DNA of 64,000 bases from Actinokineospora sp. NBRC 105648. GTDB lineage: Bacteria; Actinomycetota; Actinomycetes; Mycobacteriales; Pseudonocardiaceae. This document shows, piece after piece, positions 19,330 to 29,552 of this stretch (position 1 is its first letter; each line of letters begins with the position of its first letter). The notes beneath the pieces were generated by a model. That model saw nothing but the letters and a program-made list of their open reading frames with translations, was not told the origin of the DNA and did not search any database. The stretch is from assembly GCF_030269645.1 (NCBI RefSeq), contig NZ_BSTR01000014.1:1-64000 (forward strand). Direction: 5' to 3'. The position numbers and the translations under genes are program-made.

Positions 19330-19911
19330 TCAGCCTGTGTACAGGATCAAGCTGTAAGCGCTCAGTACGGGCTTGAGTGGGGCGAAGTATCCTGTGCCGC
19401 CGGAGGTGCAATTCCCTGAACCGCCCACGATGATGCCCTGCGCTTGTCCGCCGGACATGACTGGTGCGCCGGTGTCGCCCGGTTCGACGCAGAGGTTCGT
19501 CCGGGTGAGTCCGGTTAGTGTGCCGCCGGGGAAGTTCACCGTTTGGTTCTTGGCCTGGATGGTCCCGCAGCGCCAGCCGGTGGTTGGTCCGTAGCGGCAC
19601 ACCGGAGCGCCGATCGGGGCCTCGGTCGCGCCCTTGACCGTTGTCGTGGTTCCGGGTCCGTTGCGCACCAACGGTGTCGAGGTGGAGCCTGCCGGTGCGG
19701 GTACCACGCCCAGCGGTCCGCTGGTGCCCGAGCAGGTGCCGGTGGTGATGATCGAGCGGGCGCCTGCCGCGTTGTGGGCGTTGAAGCCGATCACGCATTG
19801 CTTGGTGCCCAACAGGATCCGGTCGCCGCCGACGAGGATCTGGCCTGCTGCTGCCGTTGGTGCGGTGAGGACGATCAGGACTAGGGCGGTCAACGTGGCG
19901 AGAACCCGCAT
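19330..19911 (-). CDS. Secreted S1-family (streptogrisin-like) protein lacking catalytic His and Ser
   Basis: 193 residues with a Sec signal peptide (cleavage near TAAAG). The fold markers of chymotrypsin-like S1 proteases are present: the CVIGFNA start strand, the Cys pair near residue 60, GWRCGTIQ, and GDTGAPV near the C-terminus. At the two key positions the usual AGHC reads TGTC (Thr59 for His) and the usual GDSGGP reads GDTGAP (Thr147 for Ser). With both replaced it should not be a classical serine protease. It may be a binding or decoy protein, or a Thr-based variant. The reading frame is intact. Confidence 0.75.
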   Translation of the reverse strand: MRVLATLTALVLIVLTAPTAAAGQILVGGDRILLGTKQCVIGFNAHNAAGARSIITTGTCSGTSGPLGVVPAPAGSTSTPLVRNGPGTTTTVKGATEAPIGAPVCRYGPTTGWRCGTIQAKNQTVNFPGGTLTGLTRTNLCVEPGDTGAPVMSGGQAQGIIVGGSGNCTSGGTGYFAPLKPVLSAYSLILYTG

Positions 19912-20001
19912 GGTGCCTGCCTTCCCGAGTGGCCGATGGGTCGACGGTAGGCGCCGTACCGGGGTGCGGGAAGCCGCTGATCGGACGAGGGTGTTCCCGT
20001 T

Positions 20002-20736
20002 CTAGGGGGTGCGGCGGCGCAGTGTGCTCGCGCCGAGTACCAGGGCGAGCAGTGCGCAGGCGGCCACGATCACCAGGTTGCGGACCAGCGTGCCGTCCAC
20101 CTCGGCCGAGCGGGTCACCTGGGTGAGTGCGTCGACCGCGTAGGACAGCGGCATCACGTCGGACAGCCAGTTCAACAGCCACCCCATGTTCTCGCGCGGC
20201 TGGAGCAGTCCGCAGAGCAGGAACTGCGGTAGGACGAACAGCGGCATGAACTGGATCGCCTGGAACTCGCTGGTGGCGAAGGCGCTCACCAGCAGGCCCA
20301 GGGCCATGCCGAGCAGCGCGTCCAGCACCGCGATCAACAGCAGTGTCCACACCGAACCGGTCACCTCGAGTCCCAGCCACAGCACCGAGACCGTGGTGGC
20401 GATGCCGACCTGGGCCACGGCCAGCGCGCCGAAGGCCACCGCGTAGCCCAGGATCAGGTCGAACCGGCCCATCGGCATGGTCATCAGCCGTTCCAGGGTC
20501 GCGGTGGTGCGCTCGCGCAGCGTGGTGACCGAGGCGACCAGGAACATGATCACGAACGGGAAGACCCCGAGCAAGGCGGGGGCGGTGTGGCTGAAGAGCT
20601 GCTCGCTGTTGAACACGAAGCGCAGCAGGGTCATCAGGAGGGTGGGGACCAGCAGCAGCATCACGACCGTGCGCGGGTCGTGCTTGAGCTGGGTCAGGAT
20701 GCGCCGCGCGGTCGCGGCGGTGATGGCCGCGCTCAC
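20002..20736 (-). CDS. ABC-2 type transporter permease
   Basis: 244 residues with six hydrophobic segments, and VTTLRERTTATLERLMTMPMGRFDLILGY, typical of the ABC-2 (drug-export/NodJ-like) permease signature. GTG 20736 overlaps the stop of the ATPase gene by three bases, so the two form one exporter. The substrate is unknown. Such pairs often export drugs or lipids. Confidence 0.87.
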   Translation of the reverse strand: MSAAITAATARRILTQLKHDPRTVVMLLLVPTLLMTLLRFVFNSEQLFSHTAPALLGVFPFVIMFLVASVTTLRERTTATLERLMTMPMGRFDLILGYAVAFGALAVAQVGIATTVSVLWLGLEVTGSVWTLLLIAVLDALLGMALGLLVSAFATSEFQAIQFMPLFVLPQFLLCGLLQPRENMGWLLNWLSDVMPLSYAVDALTQVTRSAEVDGTLVRNLVIVAACALLALVLGASTLRRRTP

Positions 20737-21464
20737 GCCGCCGCCTCCGTGGTCCGGACCAGGTGCAGGAAGGCCTGCTCCAGGTCGTCCTGCCCGGTCG
20801 CGGCGCGCAGGCCGTCCGGGGTGTCGTCGGCGAGGACGAGGCCCTCGCGCATCAGCAGCAGCCGGTCGCAGCGGGCCGCCTCGTCCATCACGTGGCTGGA
20901 GACCAGCAGTGTGGTGCCCGCGGCGGCGAGCCGGTGGAACAGCCGCCACAGGTCGTCGCGCAGCACCGGGTCGAGGCCGACCGTCGGCTCGTCGAGGACC
21001 AGCAGGTCGGGGGAGCCGAGCAGGGCCACGGCCAGGTTCGCCCGACCGCGCTGTCCGCCGGAGAGGCTCCCGACGAGCTGGTCGGCGCGCGCGGTCAGGT
21101 CGACGTCGGCGAGCACCCGGGCCACGTCGGTGGCGGGCGCGCCGAGCACGGCGGCGAAGTAGCGCAGGCACTCGGCGACGGTCAGGTCGGCGTAGACCGC
21201 CGGGTTCTGGGTGGCGTAGCCGATCCGGCTGCGCAACGACGGGTGGCCCGCGGGCTCGCCCAGCACTTCGACGGTGCCGCCCGCGACGACCTGCACCCCC
21301 ACGACGGCGCGCATCAGGGTGGTCTTCCCGCAGCCACTGGGCCCGAGCAGGCCGGTGACCGAGCCGCGCGGGATGTCGAAACCGACGCCGCGCAGCACCT
21401 CCCGACCACCGCGGACCACGGTCAGGCCCGCGGCCCGGAGGGCGCTGACCGGTGAATTAGTCAT
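20733..21464 (-). CDS. ABC transporter ATP-binding protein
   Basis: 243 residues with Walker A GPSGCGKTTL (from residue 41), signature LSGGQRGRANLAVALL, Walker B LLVLDEPTVGLDP and a switch His in VSSHVMDEAARCDRLLLM. It matches the DrrA/NodI-like exporters that pair with ABC-2 permeases. The start ATG at 21464 follows a short divergent intergenic region shared with the gene at 21561. Confidence 0.9.
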   Translation of the reverse strand: MTNSPVSALRAAGLTVVRGGREVLRGVGFDIPRGSVTGLLGPSGCGKTTLMRAVVGVQVVAGGTVEVLGEPAGHPSLRSRIGYATQNPAVYADLTVAECLRYFAAVLGAPATDVARVLADVDLTARADQLVGSLSGGQRGRANLAVALLGSPDLLVLDEPTVGLDPVLRDDLWRLFHRLAAAGTTLLVSSHVMDEAARCDRLLLMREGLVLADDTPDGLRAATGQDDLEQAFLHLVRTTEAAA

Positions 21465-21560
21465 GCGTTTAATTCTGCGCGCGCTGAGTTTCCCCCGTCA
21501 AGCCCTTCTCCACCGGCGGTGAACGTCCTAGCGTGATCACCCTCACCGACCGGAGGTTCG

Positions 21561-22085
21561 ATGCCCGCCGACTTAGCCCTGTCCGCGCTGCTCCAGGACT
21601 TGGCCGACGTTCGCCACCGGCTCCGCGGCGACTCCGCGCCCGCCACCTTCCTGGCCCGGCTGCGCGAGGGGGTCGAGGCCTGGGACACCGCCATCGCGGG
21701 CCTGGACGCCGGTGGTGACGCCGCCGACGCGCTGGACCTGGTGGAGCGCGCCTTCGACATGGAGCCGGACTTCGCCGAGGACACCCGGTTGGCCACCGAG
21801 ATGACCCAGTTGGGGGTCGCCACCCCGGCACACCGCTTCCTGGTCGGTCTCGCGCCGATCCGCCGCGACCTGGTCCGGGCCAACCAGCGCGTGGTGACCC
21901 AGCTGCGCCGCGCCGTCGCGCTGGAGCGCCGCACCAGCAGTCGCTGGCGCGGCACCGAGGGCCGGGCCGCCGCCCTGGTCGACCGGGACCTCCAGCTCGA
22001 GGAGGTCCGGGTGCTGGCCAAGACCACCCTGGACCCGATCGTCGAACTGGGCGAGCGCTTCGACACCTGGCGCCTGGCCCGCTGA
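21561..22085 (+). CDS. Hypothetical helical protein
   Basis: 174 residues, with a start supported by GGAGG 6 nt upstream. The sequence is rich in Ala, Arg and Glu, predicted mostly helical, with heptad-like runs (RRDLVRANQRVVTQLRRAVALERR, then DRDLQLEEVRVLAKTTLDPIVELGERF) that may form a coiled coil. No signal, membrane segment or catalytic motif is seen. It is divergent from the ABC exporter and convergent with the TetR gene. Confidence 0.7.
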   Translation: MPADLALSALLQDLADVRHRLRGDSAPATFLARLREGVEAWDTAIAGLDAGGDAADALDLVERAFDMEPDFAEDTRLATEMTQLGVATPAHRFLVGLAPIRRDLVRANQRVVTQLRRAVALERRTSSRWRGTEGRAAALVDRDLQLEEVRVLAKTTLDPIVELGERFDTWRLAR

Positions 22086-22149
22086 CCGCGCGCCGGTCGA
22101 TCCGCCGACCCGACCGTCGACCAGTCCGCCGATCAGTCCACTGTGGAGC

Positions 22150-22722
22150 TCAACCCTCCAGGTAGTGCTGCAGGACCGGTGCCACCACGGCGATCAGCTC
22201 CTCGTCCGGTGCCGAGGCCAGCGGCTCGACCCGCACGACGTAGCGGACCATGGCCAGCCCGACCAGGTGCGCGGCCAGCGCGGTGGCGCGCAGCCGCGGG
22301 ACCCCCAGCGCCTCGGTGACCCGGCCCAGCACGGCCCGCTCCAGGAACTGGCGCAGCAGGTCGGCGGCCTGCTCGTTGGTCGAGACCGAGCGGATCAGGG
22401 CCAGGAAGGCCTTCGACGGCTCCGGCGCGCCCCACAGCGCCAGGAACATCCGCAGCAGCCGCTCGCCGACCTGGGCCCGCGGCCCGGCCAGGATCGTGGC
22501 CACCAGCGCGCCCGGGTCGACCGGGAAGTCCAGCGCGGCCGCGAAGACCTGGTCCTTCGACCCGAAGAAGTGGTGCACCAGCGACGGGTTCACCCCGGCC
22601 TCGCCCGCGATGCCGCGGATCGTGGCCCCGTCGTAGCCGTGCGCGCCGAACTGGGCGCGCGCGGCGGCCAGGATGTGCGCCCTGGTCTCCGTGGGCCCCG
22701 GCCTGCGCCCGGTCTTGGCCAT
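22150..22722 (-). CDS. TetR-family transcriptional regulator
   Basis: 190 residues. The N-terminal helix-turn-helix ([52 protein letters not shown]) is the TetR signature. The C-terminal ligand domain is of the TetR_C group common in actinobacteria. It closely resembles the regulator at 24622 in size and layout. It is divergent from hisF. A candidate target is unknown. Confidence 0.9.
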   Translation of the reverse strand: MAKTGRRPGPTETRAHILAAARAQFGAHGYDGATIRGIAGEAGVNPSLVHHFFGSKDQVFAAALDFPVDPGALVATILAGPRAQVGERLLRMFLALWGAPEPSKAFLALIRSVSTNEQAADLLRQFLERAVLGRVTEALGVPRLRATALAAHLVGLAMVRYVVRVEPLASAPDEELIAVVAPVLQHYLEG

Positions 22723-22762
22723 CGGCCCCCCTCGTGGTCGTGGGTCCAGTATCGCCGCCCCG

Positions 22763-22768
22763 TAGGCT
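22763..22768 (+). promoter_or_regulatory. Candidate -10 box of a leaderless hisF promoter
   Basis: TAGGCT, the same hexamer as before priA, ends 7 nt before the hisF ATG. No Shine-Dalgarno sequence is present. Confidence 0.45.
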
Positions 22769-22775
22769 CGGGGTC

Positions 22776-23549
22776 ATGTCAGTAGCGGTTCGCGTGATCC
22801 CCTGCCTCGACGTCGACAACGGCCGGGTGGTGAAGGGGGTCAACTTCACCGACCTGGTCGACGCGGGCGACCCGGTCGCACTGGCCGCCGCCTACGACGC
22901 CGAGGGCGCCGACGAGCTGACCTTCCTGGACGTCACCGCGTCCTCTTCGGACCGCGAGACCACCTTCGACGTCGTCCGGCGGACCGCCGAACAGGTCTTC
23001 ATCCCGCTGACCGTGGGCGGCGGCGTGCGCACGGTCGCCGACATCGACAAGCTGCTGCGCGCGGGCGCGGACAAGGTGGGCGTCAACACCGCCGCCATCG
23101 CCCGCCCGGAGTTCCTCCGCGAGGCGTCCCTGCGCTACGGCGCCCAGTGCGTCGTGCTCTCGGTCGACGCCAGGCGCGTCCCGGAGGGATCGGCCCCCAC
23201 CCCGTCCGGCTTCGAGGTCACCACACACGGCGGCAGACGCGGCACCGGCATCGACGCGGTCGAGTGGGCCGCGCGCGGCCAAGAACTGGGCGTCGGCGAG
23301 ATCCTGCTCAACTCGATGGACGCAGACGGCACCAAGGCGGGCTTCGACCTGGACCTGATCCGCATGGTCCGGGCCAGGGTGGACGTGCCGCTGATCGCCA
23401 GCGGGGGAGCGGGCGCCCTGGAACACTTCCCGCCCGCCATCGCCCAGGGCGCGGACGCGGTGCTCGCGGCCAGCGTCTTCCACTTCGGCCACCTGCGGAT
23501 CGGCGAGGTCAAGGAGACACTGCGCGCGGCCGGGGCGGAAGTCCGGTGA
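22776..23549 (+). CDS. hisF: Imidazole glycerol phosphate synthase, cyclase subunit
   Basis: 257-residue (beta/alpha)8 barrel that closes the imidazole ring using ammonia from HisH. Catalytic Asp12 lies in [18 protein letters not shown] and Asp131 in VLSVDARR. The C-terminal phosphate loop [12 protein letters not shown] is present. ATG 22776 gives the typical start. The stop overlaps the next gene by four bases. Confidence 0.96.
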   Translation: MSVAVRVIPCLDVDNGRVVKGVNFTDLVDAGDPVALAAAYDAEGADELTFLDVTASSSDRETTFDVVRRTAEQVFIPLTVGGGVRTVADIDKLLRAGADKVGVNTAAIARPEFLREASLRYGAQCVVLSVDARRVPEGSAPTPSGFEVTTHGGRRGTGIDAVEWAARGQELGVGEILLNSMDADGTKAGFDLDLIRMVRARVDVPLIASGGAGALEHFPPAIAQGADAVLAASVFHFGHLRIGEVKETLRAAGAEVR

Positions 23550-23911
23550 CCAAGCGACCGCTGGAGATCCGCGTCGCCGCCACGATCCTGGCGGCCGCGG
23601 CCGTGGCGTTCGTGGCACTGGGCCTGGTCGGGCTCGCCGCGGGCACCGGCTCACTCCGGTTCCCGATCCTGCTGGCGGTGATCGGCCTGCTCGCCGCCGC
23701 CAGCATCCTGTTCGGCCTACCCCGCGCGGGCGGCCTGGTGATCGGCTTCGCCTCCCTGGCCGCGATCGCCCAAGTCCTGATCGCCCTGGGCGACCTCCCC
23801 GCCTGGGTCCGCGTCGGCACGGGCGTCCTGGCCGCCGCGCACGCCTACGTGGTGGTCCTGCTCCTCACCCGCCCGGCCCGGGAATTCCTCGCGAAAGGCA
23901 CTGCGTCGTGA
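23546..23911 (+). CDS. Small membrane protein between hisF and hisI
   Basis: 121 residues with four hydrophobic segments (about residues 9-30, 36-54, 60-78, 85-107) and basic ends. GTG 23546 sits in the hisF stop overlap, and its own stop overlaps the hisI GTG by four bases, so all three should be co-translated. No family motif is recognised. Confidence 0.78.
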   Translation: MTKRPLEIRVAATILAAAAVAFVALGLVGLAAGTGSLRFPILLAVIGLLAAASILFGLPRAGGLVIGFASLAAIAQVLIALGDLPAWVRVGTGVLAAAHAYVVVLLLTRPAREFLAKGTAS

Positions 23912-24246
23912 CCGAGCTCGACCCACAGATCGCCGGACTGCTCAAGCGCAACGCCGAAGGACTGGTGTGCGCGGTGGTGCAACAGCACGGAACCGGCGAG
24001 GTGCTGATGGTGGCCTGGATGAACGACGAGGCACTCCGCCTAACGCTGGAAACCCGCCAGGCCACTTACTTCTCCCGCAGCCGCAACGAGTTGTGGGTTA
24101 AGGGAGCCACCTCCGGCAACACACAGAAGGTAGTGTCAGCCCGCCTGGACTGCGACGGAGACACGGTGCTCCTAGTGGTAGACCAGGCAGGCGTCGCCTG
24201 CCACACCGGCGACCGAACGTGCTTCGACGCACGAGTCCTGATCTAG
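23908..24246 (+). CDS. hisI: Phosphoribosyl-AMP cyclohydrolase
   Basis: 112 residues, the monofunctional HisI form without a HisE domain. The WMNDEAL motif, [19 protein letters not shown] and the metal-ligand segments DCDGD and CHTGDRTCF are present. It opens the adenine ring of PR-AMP. GTG 23908 overlaps the preceding gene. hisG and hisE are not in this window. Confidence 0.95.
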   Translation: MTELDPQIAGLLKRNAEGLVCAVVQQHGTGEVLMVAWMNDEALRLTLETRQATYFSRSRNELWVKGATSGNTQKVVSARLDCDGDTVLLVVDQAGVACHTGDRTCFDARVLI

Positions 24247-24281
24247 CCAAGACTCCCTTGCGTTTGTTCACCACCTACTAA

Positions 24282-24380
24282 ACCGCAGCGGATAGGCCGT
24301 CCCCGCTGGTACCGCAGCGGATAGGCCGCCCTCGCTGGTACCTCAGCGGAGAGGCCGCCCCTGCTGGTACCGGCGGCCCC
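24282..24380 (+). repeat. 29-bp tandem repeat (about 3.4 copies)
   Basis: Units starting ACC(G/T)CAGCGGA lie at 24282, 24311 and 24340, with a partial fourth at 24369. All periods are exactly 29 bp. Each unit reads roughly ACCGCAGCGGATAGGCCG plus a C-rich GCTGGT end. Units are contiguous. The array sits between the hisI stop and hairpin copy D. Confidence 0.9.
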
Positions 24381-24388
24381 GCTACGGA

Positions 24389-24530
24389 TGCTCGATCTAG
24401 TGGACTCGCTTCGTGTGGGGGGAGAGCACCGCTAAACTCGCCGGTGGTGGGGAATGCCCTTCACCCGCCCTTTTTTTCACCACCGCGGTGCTCTAGGGGC
24501 CCCACACGAAGCGAGTTCACTAGATCGAGC
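24389..24530 (+). repeat. Covarying hairpin element, copy D
   Basis: 142 bp. Outer arms begin TGCTCGAT and end ATCGAGC, with a single G-T pair inside about 28 bp. Inner helix GAGCACCGC (24424-24432) with GCGGTGCTC (24485-24493) is perfect. TAGGGGCCCC and the apical CCCTTCACCCGCC are identical to copy B. It lies in the 375-bp gap 3' of hisI in the same orientation. The remaining 24531-24621 shows no gene. Confidence 0.85.
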
Positions 24531-24621
24531 CCGCGCTTGTAACCCGGGCAACGAAGACGGCAACGCGAAAACGAGCCCACCAAAATCAAGCCCACGCTCG
24601 AACCCCAGGCAACAAAGCAAT

Positions 24622-25233
24622 TCAGTCAATAGACCCAGTCAGATAGCGCTGGACCGTAGGCCCAACAGCCTTCACCAGCACCTCCACCCCAGCCGACGCC
24701 ACCGGTTCGAACCGCGCCACATACCGAACCACTCCAAGCCCGATCATCTGCGTGGCGAGCAGGTTCGCGCGCAGCTCCGCCGAGTCGTCCGCCACCTCGG
24801 TCAGCTGACCGAAGACGCTGCGCTGGAAGAACTCCTTGAGCGCCGAGGCCACCCGCTCGCGCGACGCCACGCTGCGGATCAGGGCCGCGAAGATGCCGCC
24901 GTCCTGGACGTCCCACGAGGTCAGGAAGGTCCGCACGACCCGTTCGCCCAGGGTGTCGAGATCCCCCTTGGCCAGCTCGGCGATTCGTTCCTGCGGGTTG
25001 AACGGCAGCTCGAGGACCGCCTCGGTGAACAGGGACTCCTTGCCGCCGAACCAGTGGTTGACCATGGCCGGGTCCACTTCGGCGCGTCGGGCGATGGCCC
25101 GGACCGTGGCGTTGTCGTAGCCCTGTTCGCTGAAGACCTCGCGGGCGGCGGTGAGGAGGGCGGCGCGGGTGTCGGTGCCGCCGGGGCGCCTGCCCCGCCT
25201 GCGTTCGCCGTCCTGGTTGGTCGGAGTCGTCAC
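24622..25233 (-). CDS. TetR-family transcriptional regulator
   Basis: 203 residues from GTG 25233. The DNA-binding part is DTRAALLTAAREVFSEQGYDNATVRAIARRAEVDPAMVNHWFGGKESLF, with the C-terminal domain like that of the regulator at 22150 (shared GERVVRTFL and Y-x-T/E-G ends), so the two are probably paralogues. An arginine-rich N-terminal arm precedes the helix-turn-helix. It is divergent from trpE, and a dyad at 25266 may be its operator. Confidence 0.88.
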   Translation of the reverse strand: MTTPTNQDGERRRGRRPGGTDTRAALLTAAREVFSEQGYDNATVRAIARRAEVDPAMVNHWFGGKESLFTEAVLELPFNPQERIAELAKGDLDTLGERVVRTFLTSWDVQDGGIFAALIRSVASRERVASALKEFFQRSVFGQLTEVADDSAELRANLLATQMIGLGVVRYVARFEPVASAGVEVLVKAVGPTVQRYLTGSID

Positions 25234-25265
25234 CGGACCATCATGGACTACGCCGGGTGAATATC

Positions 25266-25277
25266 CAACACCTGTTG
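25266..25277. promoter_or_regulatory. Candidate TetR operator between the TetR gene and trpE
   Basis: CAACACCTGTTG has 5-bp arms CAACA/TGTTG around CC, in an AT-richer patch 33 bp before the TetR start. A TetR repressor bound here could affect both its own gene and trpE. Confidence 0.35.
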
Positions 25278-25314
25278 AATTAACCCGACGGCCAACCCCG
25301 CGTCGGCCGCACGG

Positions 25315-25320
25315 CAGAAT
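25315..25320 (+). promoter_or_regulatory. Candidate -10 box of a leaderless trpE promoter
   Basis: CAGAAT ends 6 nt before ATG 25327, and no Shine-Dalgarno is present. There is no room or sequence for a Trp-rich attenuator peptide upstream. Confidence 0.35.
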
Positions 25321-25326
25321 GGCGCC

Positions 25327-26883
25327 ATGGTCAGTGCGATCGGCATCCCGACTCGGCCCGCGTCGACGAGTGGCATGGGTGAGGTGAGCCCCACCCGTGA
25401 GCAGTTCCACGCGCTCGCCGCGGACCGGCGCGTCATCCCGGTGGTGCGCCGGGTGCTCGCCGACGCCGAGACCCCGGTCGGGGTCTACCGCAAGCTCGCG
25501 GGGGACCGGCCGGGCACCTTCCTGCTGGAGTCCGCCGAGAACGGGCGCTCCTGGTCGCGCTGGTCGTTCGTCGGCGTGCGCAGCCCGGCCGCGCTCACCG
25601 CCACCGGCGGCGAGGCGCACTGGACCGGCACCCCGCCCACCGGCCTGCCCGCGGGCGGCGACCCGCTCGACGCGCTGCGCGAGACCGTCCGGCTGCTGCA
25701 CAGCGACCCGCTGCCCGGCCTGCCGCCGCTCACCGGCGGCATGGTGGGCTTCATCGGCTACGACGCCGTGCGCAGGCTCGAACGGCTCCCCGAGCTGGCC
25801 GAGGACGACCTCCAGCTGCCCGAGCTGGTGATGCTGCTGGCCACCGACCTGGCCGCGCTCGACCACCACGAGGGCACCATCACCCTGATCGCCAACGCGG
25901 TGAACTGGGACGACTCGCCCGAGCGGGTGGACGCCGCCTACGACGACGCCGTCGCCCGGCTCGACGCCATGGTCCTGGGCCTGCAGACGCCGGCCGCGCC
26001 CACCGCCGCCACCTACGAGCGCCCGCGCCCCGAGTACACCCGCAGGCGCACGCCCGCCGACTACCAGGGCGCCGTGCTCGCGGCCAAGGAGGCCATCCGG
26101 GCCGGGGAGGCGTTCCAGGTCGTGGTCTCGCAGCGGTTCGAGATGCGCACCGACGCCGACCCGCTCGACATCTACCGGGTGCTGCGCACGACCAACCCCA
26201 GCCCCTACATGTACCTGCTGCGGCTGGACGGGTTCAGCATCGTCGGCTCCAGCCCGGAGGCCCTGGTCACCGTGCGCGACGGCCGGGCGACCACGCACCC
26301 GATCGCGGGCACCCGCTGGCGCGGGGTGGACCCGGAGGAGGACCAGGTCCTGGAGAAGGACCTGCTCGCCGACGAGAAAGAGCGCGCCGAGCACGTCATG
26401 CTGGTCGACCTGGGCCGCAACGACCTGGGCCGGGTGTGCAAGCCGGGCACCGTGCAGGTGGTCGACTTCTTCCGGGTCGAGCGCTACAGCCACGTCATGC
26501 ACATCGTCTCCACCGTCACCGGCGAGCTGGCCGAGGGCAAGACGGCCTTCGACGCGGTCGCGGCCTGCTTCCCGGCGGGCACCCTGTCCGGCGCGCCCAA
26601 ACCGCGCGCGATGGAGCTCATCGAGGAGCTCGAACCGACTCGGCGCGGGCTCTACGGCGGCATCGTCGGCTACCTGGACTTCGCGGGCGACGCCGACACC
26701 GCCATCGCGATCCGCACCGCCCTGGTGCGCGACGGGGTGGCCTACGTGCAGGCGGGCGCGGGCGTGGTGGCCGACTCCGACCCGGCCGCCGAGGACACCG
26801 AGTGCGTCAACAAGGCGGGCGCGGTGCTCGCCGCGGTCGCCACCGCCGAGACGCTGCGCCCGGCCACCGGTACCCGTGCCTGA
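25327..26883 (+). CDS. trpE: Anthranilate synthase component I
   Basis: 518 residues. TFLLES is the tryptophan feedback site motif. The chorismate-binding core includes [39 protein letters not shown] and [22 protein letters not shown]. No glutaminase domain is fused, so TrpG must come from elsewhere. It converts chorismate to anthranilate. ATG 25327 is used because of the -10 box 6 nt upstream. ATG 25375 or GTG 25384 would give the more usual short N-terminus and remain possible. Confidence 0.94.
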   Translation: MVSAIGIPTRPASTSGMGEVSPTREQFHALAADRRVIPVVRRVLADAETPVGVYRKLAGDRPGTFLLESAENGRSWSRWSFVGVRSPAALTATGGEAHWTGTPPTGLPAGGDPLDALRETVRLLHSDPLPGLPPLTGGMVGFIGYDAVRRLERLPELAEDDLQLPELVMLLATDLAALDHHEGTITLIANAVNWDDSPERVDAAYDDAVARLDAMVLGLQTPAAPTAATYERPRPEYTRRRTPADYQGAVLAAKEAIRAGEAFQVVVSQRFEMRTDADPLDIYRVLRTTNPSPYMYLLRLDGFSIVGSSPEALVTVRDGRATTHPIAGTRWRGVDPEEDQVLEKDLLADEKERAEHVMLVDLGRNDLGRVCKPGTVQVVDFFRVERYSHVMHIVSTVTGELAEGKTAFDAVAACFPAGTLSGAPKPRAMELIEELEPTRRGLYGGIVGYLDFAGDADTAIAIRTALVRDGVAYVQAGAGVVADSDPAAEDTECVNKAGAVLAAVATAETLRPATGTRA

Positions 26884-27394
26884 GTCCCGCCGTCCACTGT
26901 GGACGGTCGTCGTCCTGCTGCCGCTGGCCGCCGCGGCGCTCTGGGGCGCCGCGCGGTTGCCGTGGGGCTCGGCCGTTCGGAGCAGACCGGGTACCGACGT
27001 CACGACCAACGCCGACATCCCGGGGGCCGAACTCGCCCCCGCGCTGGTCCCGTTGGCCGTGCTGGCGCTGGCCGCGGTGGCAGGCTCGCTGGCGGTGAGT
27101 GGGTCATGGCGGCGGGTGCTCGGCGCCGTCGTGGTCGCGGCCGGGCTGGTCCCGGTCTGGACCGGGTTCCTCGCGCACGCCGACACCGACGCGTTCGCCG
27201 GGCGCGCGCTGGCCGTCGTCGGGGGGGTGCTGATGGTCGCCGCGGGCGCGCTGCTCGCGGTGCGCGGTCACCGGATGCCCCGGCTCGGCGGGCGCTACCG
27301 CAGCCCAGGCGCGGCAAAGGAGTCCGCGCGCACCGAGGCGGACCTGTGGCAGGCGCTGAGCGAGGGAGAGGACCCCACGGCGGCGGACCGCTGA
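26876..27394 (+). CDS. Trp-operon-associated membrane protein (TIGR02234-like)
   Basis: 172 residues, GTG 26876 overlapping the trpE stop by 8 bp. Four hydrophobic segments and a cytoplasmic C-terminal tail ending in Glu/Asp-rich sequence match the Trp-region membrane protein found between trpE and trpC across actinobacteria (for example Rv1610). It is suspected to assist in tryptophan metabolism or transport, but its function is not established. Confidence 0.85.
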   Translation: MPESRRPLWTVVVLLPLAAAALWGAARLPWGSAVRSRPGTDVTTNADIPGAELAPALVPLAVLALAAVAGSLAVSGSWRRVLGAVVVAAGLVPVWTGFLAHADTDAFAGRALAVVGGVLMVAAGALLAVRGHRMPRLGGRYRSPGAAKESARTEADLWQALSEGEDPTAADR

Positions 27395-27504
27395 AGCGTG
27401 ACCCGGTGCCGGGGCGGGGGAAGGGCCGGAGTTAGCATCAATTCGGCGGGAAGGGGCAATGCTGTGAGGGACTACACGAGCGTGACGTCAGGCCGGGGTG
27501 GCAA

Positions 27505-28310
27505 GTGAGCACACTGGACTCGATCATCGACGGTGTCCGGGAAGACCTCGCCGTCCGCGAGGCGGCGGTTCCCTTCGACACCATCAAGGAACTCGCGACC
27601 AGGGCCGCGCCGCCGCGCGACGCGATGACCGCGCTACGCGGTTCCGACGTCGGCGTGATCGCCGAGGTCAAGCGGCGCAGCCCGTCCAAGGGGGATCTGG
27701 CCTCGATCGCCGACCCGGCCGCGCTGGCCAAGGACTACGAGGCCGCGGGCGCCCGGGTGATCAGCGTGCTCACCGAGCAGCGCCGCTTCGGCGGCTCGCT
27801 GGCCGACTTCGACGCGGTGCGCGCCCAGGTCGACATCCCGTTGCTGCGCAAGGACTTCGTCGTCAGCCCGTACCAGGTGCACGAGGCCCGCGCGCACGGC
27901 GCCGACCTGGTGCTGCTGATCGTGGCCGCGCTGGAGCAGAACGCGCTGGCGTCCCTGCTGGACCGGGTCGAGTCGCTCGGCATGACCGCGCTGGTCGAGG
28001 TGCACACCGCCGAGGAGGCCGACCGGGCGCTGGAGGCGGGCGCGCGGGTCATCGGTGTCAACGCCCGCAACCTGCACACCCTGGAGGTCGACCGGGACGT
28101 CTTCGGCAGGCTGGCCCCCGGGCTGCCGCCGGAGACGGTGAAGATCGCCGAGTCCGGCGTGCGCGGCCCCAGCGACCTGATGACCTACGCGGGCGCCGGT
28201 GCCGACGCGGTGCTGGTCGGCGAGGGCCTGGTGGCCACCGACGACCCCAAGGCCGCGCTGGTCAAGCTGGTCACCGCCGGTTCGCACCCGGCCTGCCCGC
28301 GGCCCGGCCG

Positions 28311-28314
<4 letters not shown>
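27505..28314 (+). CDS. trpC: Indole-3-glycerol phosphate synthase
   Basis: 269-residue TIM barrel. The N-terminal helix is followed by [13 protein letters not shown] (catalytic Lys), [25 protein letters not shown] and the phosphate-binding ESGVRG and VGEGLV. It converts CdRP to indole glycerol phosphate. The last residues run into the trpB start with a four-base overlap. Confidence 0.95.

Positions 28315-29551
<1,237 letters not shown>

Positions 29552-29552
<1 letters not shown>

Noticed and set aside
24282-24380. CRISPR-like array (29-bp repeats)
   Set aside because: The units follow each other directly with no spacers, the copy number is low and there are no cas genes in the window. The same holds for 19196-19294.
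25234-25326. Trp attenuator or leader peptide before trpE
   Set aside because: The gap is only 93 bp. No reading frame with tandem Trp codons and no competing hairpins were found.
24622-27186. A very long antisense reading frame opposite trpE
   Set aside because: It is an artefact of high GC content. Only its last 204 codons (the TetR gene) show protein-like composition. The rest mirrors the trpE coding frame.
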